10,006 nt of DNA from Candidatus Sumerlaeota bacterium (GTDB taxonomy: Bacteria; Sumerlaeota; Sumerlaeia; JAFGJS01), in assembly GCA_016928995.1 (NCBI GenBank), contig JAFGJS010000009.1:1-10006 (forward strand). Reading direction: 5' to 3'. A program made the translations under genes and the position numbers. Position 1 is the stretch's first letter, and each line of letters starts with the position of its first letter. The notes below the pieces were generated by a model that saw only the letters and a program-made list of their open reading frames with translations, was not told the origin of the DNA and did not search any database. Below are positions 1 to 4,503 of the stretch, in pieces.

Positions 1-53
1 GCCTTGAAAAAACGGGGGGACGGCGGAATTGCATTCAGCAGAGATTGGGATGA

Positions 54-317
54 GCAAAAGTAGAGTGTATTTTTAAATTGGCTCGATATACAGCAATGTT
101 GGCCGAACTTCGCTTTTGCGAAGCTCTTTGCGTCCAACGTCTCCAGCTAAATGACCAGCTGAATGAGATCATCGATCCCTTCGACGGTCAGCCTCTGCGT
201 CGGATGCCGGATGGCCGGTTTTACAGCGTCGGTCCTGATAAAACCGACCAGCAGGGCAAGATTCTCTACAATCCCAGTCATGGCGCAGACTCAGCCGGCG
301 ACATTGTCTCACAATAA
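54..317 (+). pseudogene. C-terminal remnant of a pseudopilin-like (type II secretion G-like) protein
   Basis: The frame opens after a stop at 51-53 and ends at a TAA at 315-317. The only practical start is a TTG at 78, with no convincing ribosome binding site. The encoded residues include a DPFDGQPLR motif followed by FYSVGPDKTD, YNPSHG and a terminal GDIV. This order (DPF.G.PL, then YSVGPD, then .NP..G, then GDI) is what I know from the C-termini of PulG-like prepilins and related proteins in planctomycete-, lentisphaere- and Sumerlaea-type genomes. The N-terminal methylation motif and hydrophobic helix of such proteins are absent. I read it as a truncated or frameshifted copy, or the end of a gene broken just upstream. 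It could also be a small intact hypothetical gene using TTG. A terminator hairpin lies 64 bases downstream, so the stretch is probably still transcribed. Confidence 0.45.
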
Positions 318-380
318 TGAGAAGAACTTGCTTCGAGGATTACGCTGTTCGGGCTGTTCAGATTTCCGATGTGTAAAATA

Positions 381-420
381 AAACATCCTGCCGGGAATAT
401 CCCGGCAGGATGTTTGTTTC
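381..420 (+). terminator. Strong hairpin terminator, likely bidirectional
   Basis: Positions 381-396 pair perfectly with 400-415 (16 base pairs, three-base loop at 397-399), with a core of CATCCTGCCGGGA. The right arm ends in TTT and continues as GTTTC. The left flank is A-rich (AAAATA), so the minus strand also reads into a T-rich tract. It lies between the plus-strand remnant and the convergent minus-strand gene, where a shared terminator is expected. Confidence 0.85.
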
Positions 421-460
421 TTCGATAGATCGCCGCCTTCGAGAACTCCGCTGCACCGAC

Positions 461-499
461 AAATTTTAAAAAATCAGGGCAAGCGTTGCGCTCGCCCTG
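461..499 (-). terminator. Rho-independent terminator of the DUF4252/F5-8C gene
   Basis: Read on the minus strand, positions 499-489 pair with 485-475: CAGGGC/GCCCTG, one A-C mismatch, then AGCG/CGCT, closing a three-base loop. The stem is followed by ATTTTTTAAAATTT. It starts about 38 bases after the stop codon of the minus-strand gene ending at 537, so it is the natural end of that transcript. Confidence 0.8.
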
Positions 500-536
500 C
501 AAAGGTCATTTTTTTAGTTAGGGGTCGGAGGATAAA

Positions 537-1715
537 TCATGGAGTGTTTTTAATCAGGTAGATTTCGCCCGCGCTCGCGAATGGCAAGCCTTGCTGTTCG
601 GAGAGCGAGCGCAGCATCACATAACGGCCCTTGACCGGCGCAAATTCAACCACTGTCGCTTCCAGTCCGTCCGTGAAAGCCCCCTTGGAAGCGGGAGTGT
701 TGAAATGATCCGGGGCGCCGCTGACAAAAAATTCATACTCGGCGATGGTTCCATTCAACTGCCCGTTGGTTCGCGGCTGATATTGAAATCCCTTGATTTC
801 GTACGTCTGACCCAGATCGATCACCAGTTCATGCGGGTGTTCGGGTTGAGCCTCATTCCATTGGGTGTGCCAGGTCGTGTTCGGATCGCCATCGAAGGCA
901 TTCATCGCCACATCGCCGTCGTATGTGGATTCGCTGTCCACGCGCACGAGTTTCCAGCCGTCCTTCGCAATGTTGTTCTCCGGCGCCGGGGCTGGTTCGG
1001 GCGCAGGAGGCGCCATATCCCATTCTGGATTGGTCATGGCTCCGCCGCCGCCGCCCATGCTTTGCTCCATAACCGTTCCCAGCACGCCGATGATGTCTTG
1101 CAAACTTTCGGGATTGAAATCCAGATTGCCGGATAGCCCCTTGCCCACTAACGGCCCGACGATCTTACCGATTTTTTCCGGCTGGATATCGGCGGCCACG
1201 TTGACAATCACCATCTCGTCGCCATCCGCAACGATGACCGCGCCGCCTTGAATCGAAGACTCATTTGCTCTGAGCAGCACATTCACATTATCCTCAGGTA
1301 CTCGAACGATCGTCTGCCAGCCGCCGGAGATCAGTCCGTTGACGAATTTCACCGCGTTGGCCTGGGATTGCTCCACTAATTCATCGGGGATGGAAAAGAC
1401 GCGCACTTGCACGATCTGCACTTTGGAGGTGTCGACCAAGTCATACACTGATTTCAACACTTCAGCCTGGCTCGCATCTTCGGTTTCGATGTTGTTGATG
1501 ATCTCCAGCGTCGTGGATTTCATCAACAGCAGCAGCACGGGCGTCAGGTTGACCTCGACTTCCGGATTAATCGCCGGCAGCAATTCATTGCCGTCAATTT
1601 GAATGTAGCCGGGATGTTTGGTCACATCGGTTTGTTGCGACTCCTGCGCCGCGCCGGAAAAAGTCAACGTCACTAATAGTGTCGCCGCAAGGAGTTTGCT
1701 TGTGATTCTGTTCAT
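537..1715 (-). CDS. Secreted DUF4252-like protein with C-terminal F5/8 type C (discoidin) domain
   Basis: The product is 392 residues. Residues 1-23 form a Sec signal peptide (basic start, LLAATLLVTLTFSGAA core), so the protein is exported. Residues about 34-190 resemble the DUF4252 family: an HPGYIQ start, a VEVNL segment, QANAVKFVNGL, GGWQTIVRV and ending in DIQPEKIGKIVG. A Gly run (221-225) and a Pro/Ala linker (235-246) lead to residues about 253-388, which fit an F5/8 type C fold: YDGDVAMNAFDGDPNTTWHTQW, then LVIDLGQTYEIKGF, then EYEFFVS, then GRYVMLRS. Such domains usually bind sugars or cell surfaces. No catalytic motif is visible. The ATG at 1715 has a good GGGAGA site 8 bases upstream on the minus strand. 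The gene follows the M56 gene on the same strand after 204 bp, and the M56 C-terminus carries a related DUF4252-like domain. Role unknown; a secreted ligand, partner or decoy of the M56 receptor is inference only. Confidence 0.85.
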   Translation of the reverse strand: MNRITSKLLAATLLVTLTFSGAAQESQQTDVTKHPGYIQIDGNELLPAINPEVEVNLTPVLLLLMKSTTLEIINNIETEDASQAEVLKSVYDLVDTSKVQIVQVRVFSIPDELVEQSQANAVKFVNGLISGGWQTIVRVPEDNVNVLLRANESSIQGGAVIVADGDEMVIVNVAADIQPEKIGKIVGPLVGKGLSGNLDFNPESLQDIIGVLGTVMEQSMGGGGGAMTNPEWDMAPPAPEPAPAPENNIAKDGWKLVRVDSESTYDGDVAMNAFDGDPNTTWHTQWNEAQPEHPHELVIDLGQTYEIKGFQYQPRTNGQLNGTIAEYEFFVSGAPDHFNTPASKGAFTDGLEATVVEFAPVKGRYVMLRSLSEQQGLPFASAGEIYLIKNTP

Positions 1716-1732
1716 GATTGTTCTCCCTCTAT

Positions 1733-1779
1733 CTTGAATTCAAGAACGCATCAAGATGCGATTCTTTTTTGATTCTTGA
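1733..1779 (-). promoter_or_regulatory. Structured 5' leader with nested hairpins
   Basis: Just upstream of the ribosome binding site of the DUF4252/F5-8C gene are overlapping inverted repeats. CTTGAATTCAAG at 1733-1744 is a perfect 12-base palindrome. CGCATC-AA-GATGCG at 1747-1760 is a tight stem, extended by AAGAA (1742-1746) pairing TTCTT (1762-1766) with one bulge. TCAAGAA (1740-1746) can alternatively pair with TTCTTGA (1773-1779). These pairings are mutually exclusive in part, so the leader could switch between folds or act in mRNA stability. I recognise no riboswitch class. Confidence 0.4.
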
Positions 1780-1795
1780 GCACACAATAATCCGT

Positions 1796-1826
1796 ATCGC
1801 CTTTCGTACTGGTGAAAGATCGCCTT
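1796..1826. repeat. Direct repeat ATCGCCTT with 23-bp period
   Basis: ATCGCCTT occurs at 1796-1803 and again at 1819-1826, two helical turns apart. Between and overlapping them, CTTTC (1801-1805) and GAAAG (1814-1818) form an inverted repeat. The block sits in the 204-bp gap between the M56 gene and the DUF4252/F5-8C gene, where a promoter for the latter would be expected. It may be a regulator binding site. I could not place a convincing -35/-10 pair beside it. Confidence 0.3.
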
Positions 1827-1887
1827 CATATAAGATTGTGGATACAGATGTTGGTCTTTTTTAGTTTATTGCATTATTGATGCCGTA

Positions 1888-1913
1888 AGACCGGCTGTGA
1901 ACGGCGCCGGTCT
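1888..1913 (-). terminator. Hairpin after the M56 gene, possible terminator or attenuator
   Basis: AGACCGGC (1888-1895) pairs perfectly with GCCGGTCT (1906-1913) around a ten-base loop, starting 7 bases beyond the stop codon of the M56 gene. On the minus strand it is followed by TACGGCATC rather than a clear T run. Termination may therefore be partial, leaving some readthrough into the DUF4252/F5-8C gene. Confidence 0.5.
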
Positions 1914-1919
1914 GTTTGC

Positions 1920-3617
1920 TTAATCCAATCCGAGATTTTTTTGCGCGATGCTTTTGATTTCCTGCCAGTCAAGATCGTCATTGCTGATCATGTAGAGCAG
2001 TTTGCCCAGTTTGCGTCCGAACTTCTGAACATCGATGTCGCCGTCAAGTTGGAAATGGACCAATTGTCCCTGTTCATATATCACGCCCAGCACTCCCGTG
2101 ACATGTTGTCCGTCGGATCGGATCATGAGCTCCACATTGCTGTCCGATGCGCGGAACAACGGCGTCCAGCCGGCGCGGCGCAGCTGTTGAATCGCGCGGC
2201 CGATTTCCGGCTGAACGCGCCCTTGGTCGCCGTCTGTCTGCAGCACCTTTACCCGCACTGAATGTACGCCATGGTTTTGAAAAATCTCCGCCAACTGAAC
2301 ATCATGGTTTTGCGCCACTGCATTTCCCACTGCGTTCAGCAACGCTTCATTTAAATTCAATTCAGAGATGAGCGGCATGTCTCGCGTGACTCTGGCAAAC
2401 GGATCATCCTGTTCAGCAGAGCTTGCGGCCGGAACGGCGTTGTCCTGCGTTTCGTTCATCATGGCGCTTCCAGCATCGACGACTGAAGCGGCTGGGGCAT
2501 CATTTTGCTTGGCTGACGCGATTTTTTTGGACTGCATCGCCGTGCCGATCATCGCCAGCGACAGGATGATCACGATCACGCTGGAGATCAGCCCTGTTGG
2601 ATTGAAGCGATGCGGATTAGGCACGCCAGCCAGGCGCCGCACGCGTTGCAGCAACGGTCCGTTCGTTGCGGCGATAGCGAGCGAGAAGCCCGCCTCCATC
2701 CGCATCTCCTCCAGCCGGGTAAGAGCCAGCGCGTATTCGCGCACGCTGTAACGCTGGCGGATGACGCAATCATCGCAGCAATGCTCCCGCTCTTTGCGGA
2801 TCACTTTCGACACCCACCACACGGCAGGATGGTAAAACAAGAGCGTCTCAATCAATGTCTGCAGCAGATTCCAGAGGAAATCATACCGGCGGATATGCGC
2901 CAGTTCATGCACCAGGATGGCCTCCAGCTGGGCTTGCGGCAATCCGCACAGCGCGCTCGCCGGCAGCAGGATCACCGGCTTGAAAATTCCGATGACCGAT
3001 GGGCTGTCCACCAGCGCCGATTCCAGCAGCCGCACGGTCCGCTGGACGCCCATTGCATCGCATAACCGGATAAAGATCGAATAGAGGGGTTCGCCAATCG
3101 GACGCACCTGCCGGCGCTTCAAACGCGAGATGCTGGCCAACGCGCCGATACGATAAAGCGAAAGCAACATCACGCCCAGGAACCAGGCGTATACGATCAT
3201 CGGCATAAGCGGCAGAAGCATGCCGCGAAGATTGTGTGTGAAATTATGTAGTGAAATTCCATGGCCGGATTCCGCCGTCATCGTTTGAACGCTCAATGCC
3301 TGCGGCGCCGACAGCGCAGCATGGCCGTTGTCCATAGACGGCGTCAGTTCAACGATTGCTTCCGGGGCGAATGCAAAACGCCAGTCGCTGGAATCCGCAT
3401 GATTCCAGCATACGCAGCAGGTGATCAATGGAAGCGCGGCCATCAGCAGCAACGCCGCCAGCGCTGCCAGATAACGTTTTTGCGCGGATGAATTTCGCAA
3501 CAGATATAACGCGCATTGCAATCCCGCCGCCACCAACAGTCCTTGCCAGACGAAATGCAGCAGCGTCCACCCCAGGTTGATCACTGCGGAATTGAGCCAC
3601 ACATTGAGACCATTCAT
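1920..3617 (-). CDS. BlaR1/MecR1-like M56 membrane metalloprotease with DUF4252-like sensor domain
   Basis: The product is 565 residues. Hydrophobic segments lie at about 17-38, 46-68, 133-155, 247-270 and 343-361. The M56 zinc-protease core carries HELAH (H237, E238, H241) and the downstream RKEREHCCDD stretch (274-283), where the third zinc ligand is probably E278. In BlaR1/MecR1 this protease faces the cytoplasm and is activated by an outer sensor, which leads to repressor inactivation. Here the region after the last membrane segment (about 362-565) has no penicillin-binding SxxK/KTG domain. After a low-complexity linker, residues about 405-560 resemble DUF4252. Residues 483-541 align without gaps to 132-190 of the secreted neighbour, sharing GW, R, NV, R, G, DI, K, G, G and L. 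The start overlaps the repressor stop as ATGA (3614-3617), with AAGGA 9 bases upstream, implying translational coupling. It is therefore unlikely to sense beta-lactams; the true signal is unknown. Confidence 0.9.
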   Translation of the reverse strand: MNGLNVWLNSAVINLGWTLLHFVWQGLLVAAGLQCALYLLRNSSAQKRYLAALAALLLMAALPLITCCVCWNHADSSDWRFAFAPEAIVELTPSMDNGHAALSAPQALSVQTMTAESGHGISLHNFTHNLRGMLLPLMPMIVYAWFLGVMLLSLYRIGALASISRLKRRQVRPIGEPLYSIFIRLCDAMGVQRTVRLLESALVDSPSVIGIFKPVILLPASALCGLPQAQLEAILVHELAHIRRYDFLWNLLQTLIETLLFYHPAVWWVSKVIRKEREHCCDDCVIRQRYSVREYALALTRLEEMRMEAGFSLAIAATNGPLLQRVRRLAGVPNPHRFNPTGLISSVIVIILSLAMIGTAMQSKKIASAKQNDAPAASVVDAGSAMMNETQDNAVPAASSAEQDDPFARVTRDMPLISELNLNEALLNAVGNAVAQNHDVQLAEIFQNHGVHSVRVKVLQTDGDQGRVQPEIGRAIQQLRRAGWTPLFRASDSNVELMIRSDGQHVTGVLGVIYEQGQLVHFQLDGDIDVQKFGRKLGKLLYMISNDDLDWQEIKSIAQKNLGLD

Positions 3618-4009
3618 GGTTGGATTTCCTTGTCCAATTGATCGATCAACTGGCGAATCTCACGCAGTTCCTCGGCGGATGCTTTGCTCGAAGCCAATGC
3701 ATTCATCACCAGATTGCAGGTGGAGCCGCCGAACGCCCGGTCCGCCAGATCCGTCAGCAACTGGCGTTGCGTTTTTTCCGCCGGACGGCTGGCTTGATAC
3801 ACATGCGTACGTTGGGACTCGTCGCGAACCAGCAGGCCCTTTTCCGCCATGATCTGCATTAGTTTCAGGGTCGTGGTGTAGCTCTTGGCGCTCGAATCAT
3901 CCAGCGCCTCATGCACCTGGCGCACCGTGCTGGGGCCTTGTTCCCAAATCGCCTTGAGGATCGCCAATTCCGCATTGGTCGGCCGCGGCAATTTCTCCGC
4001 CATCATCAT
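3614..4009 (-). CDS. BlaI/MecI-family transcriptional repressor
   Basis: The product is up to 131 residues, the usual size for the penicillinase repressor family. Residues about 10-72 form the winged helix: PTNAELAILKAIWEQGPSTVRQVHEAL, then the recognition region SYTTTLKLMQIMAEKGLLVR, then the wing RTHVYQA. Residues about 77-130 are the helical dimerisation part, with the family-typical FGGS...LVMNAL stretch (93-104) near the segment cleaved in BlaI/MecI on induction. Three consecutive ATG codons occur at 4009, 4006 and 4003. The AAGGA at 4019-4015 is best spaced from the one at 4006, so the real start may be one or two residues shorter. Two dyad sites lie in its own promoter, which suggests autorepression together with the coupled M56 gene. 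Targets elsewhere in the genome are likely but not visible here. Confidence 0.92.
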   Translation of the reverse strand: MMMAEKLPRPTNAELAILKAIWEQGPSTVRQVHEALDDSSAKSYTTTLKLMQIMAEKGLLVRDESQRTHVYQASRPAEKTQRQLLTDLADRAFGGSTCNLVMNALASSKASAEELREIRQLIDQLDKEIQP

Positions 4010-4052
4010 TCAGATCCTTTCGCACAAATATGTTTCACGACAAGTGAGGCTG

Positions 4053-4082
4053 ATGATATACGACGCGCTTCGTAGATGTCAA
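4053..4082 (-). promoter_or_regulatory. Sigma-70-type promoter of the blaI-like/M56 operon
   Basis: On the minus strand a perfect -35 hexamer, TTGACA (4082-4077), is followed after 16 bases by TATATC (4060-4055), or after 18 bases by TATCAT (4058-4053), as the -10. This puts the transcription start at about 4045-4048, some 37 bases before the repressor start codon. The spacer is occupied by an operator-like dyad. Confidence 0.65.
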
Positions 4083-4096
4083 CGAAAAAATTCGTA
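4059..4096. promoter_or_regulatory. Two operator-like dyads, putative BlaI-type sites
   Basis: Site 1 (4059-4074) is TACGA-CGCGCT-TCGTA, palindromic at 14 of 16 bases. It fills the promoter spacer. Site 2 (4081-4096) is AACGA-AAAAAT-TCGTA and begins at the upstream edge of the -35. The two centres are 22 bp apart, which puts them on the same face of the helix. The sequence TTCGTAGATGTC is also directly repeated at 4069-4080 and 4091-4102, with the same 22-bp period. BlaI-family dimers bind short TAC...GTA dyads, so the encoded repressor is the obvious candidate ligand. This is inference from position and symmetry. Confidence 0.55.
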
Positions 4097-4197
4097 GATG
4101 TCGTTTTTTACGTAACTCTCATGAATGAAAAGGTTTACATAAGACTGCGATGATTCAGCTATTTTTCAGTAAATAATCGCCAATACATGTCTCGAAT

Positions 4198-4357
4198 ATT
4201 GCATCTTATATTGCAGCATGGTCTGGAAAGCCTATGCAATCAATGCAGTATTCCTCCATTATTTCAGGAAAAATGCCATAAATATTATGAATTTTGCATC
4301 ATATATTACAGATGGTTTGAAGTCGTGTGCAATCACGAAGCATTCCTCCATTGTTTC
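4198..4357. repeat. Imperfect tandem duplication with TTGCA/TGCAA motifs
   Basis: Two related blocks lie at about 4198-4265 and 4293-4357. Each contains GCATC(T/A)TATATT(G/A)CAG (4201-4216 and 4296-4311), then an ATGGT..TG or GATGGTTTG stretch, then TGCAATCA (4235-4242 and 4328-4335), then ATTCCTCCATT (4250-4260 and 4342-4352), then a TTTC. The offset drifts from 95 to 92 bp. ATTGCAT (4198-4204) is inverted as ATGCAAT (4234-4240), and TTGCA/TGCAA recurs weakly in the second block and in GGTTGCAATCC (4361-4371). The 494 bp between the repressor and the GH115 gene contain no credible coding frame. The block may be a regulatory region for the GH115 gene or a decaying duplication. Confidence 0.55.
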
Positions 4358-4402
4358 TTAGGTTGCAATCCCAGCTGGCCTCGGCACGCGTCAAGGACGC
4401 TG

Positions 4403-4431
4403 TTGAGCCCGGTATGGGATTTTTTTTTAAT
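4403..4431 (+). promoter_or_regulatory. Possible promoter of the GH115 gene
   Basis: TTGAGC (4403-4408) and TTTAAT (4426-4431) are separated by 17 bases and match the sigma-70 consensus at 4 and 5 of 6 positions. This would give a leader of about 65 bases to the chosen start codon. The run of nine T residues inside the spacer makes the call uncertain. Confidence 0.3.
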
Positions 4432-4503
4432 CAATACCCCTTGTTTTTCCGTTAAAAATGATGCTGGATAAAACAAGCAATAATGATAAGGAATCAATCC
4501 ACA

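Noticed and set aside
1-63. Open frame ending ...GIAFSRDWDEQK at the TAG at 61-63, possibly the C-terminus of an upstream gene
   Set aside because: Only 20 residues are visible with no recognisable motif, so it cannot be distinguished from a chance open frame. It remains a possible gene tail.
591-1136. Long plus-strand open frame opposite the DUF4252/F5-8C gene
   Set aside because: It is antisense to a gene with signal peptide and domain signatures; its Arg/His-rich composition is typical of a shadow frame.
1920-3617. Beta-lactam resistance receptor (blaR1/mecR1) in the strict sense
   Set aside because: No SxxK/SxN/KTG transpeptidase-like sensor domain and no beta-lactamase gene nearby; only the M56 core and BlaI partner are shared.
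4198-4357. CRISPR-like array
   Set aside because: There are only two diverged copies, with conservation in scattered islands rather than identical short repeats separating unique spacers.
4187-4471. 94-residue plus-strand open frame in the intergenic region before the GH115 gene
   Set aside because: It runs through the degenerate tandem repeats, is rich in Cys, His and Leu, has no ribosome binding site and matches no known family.
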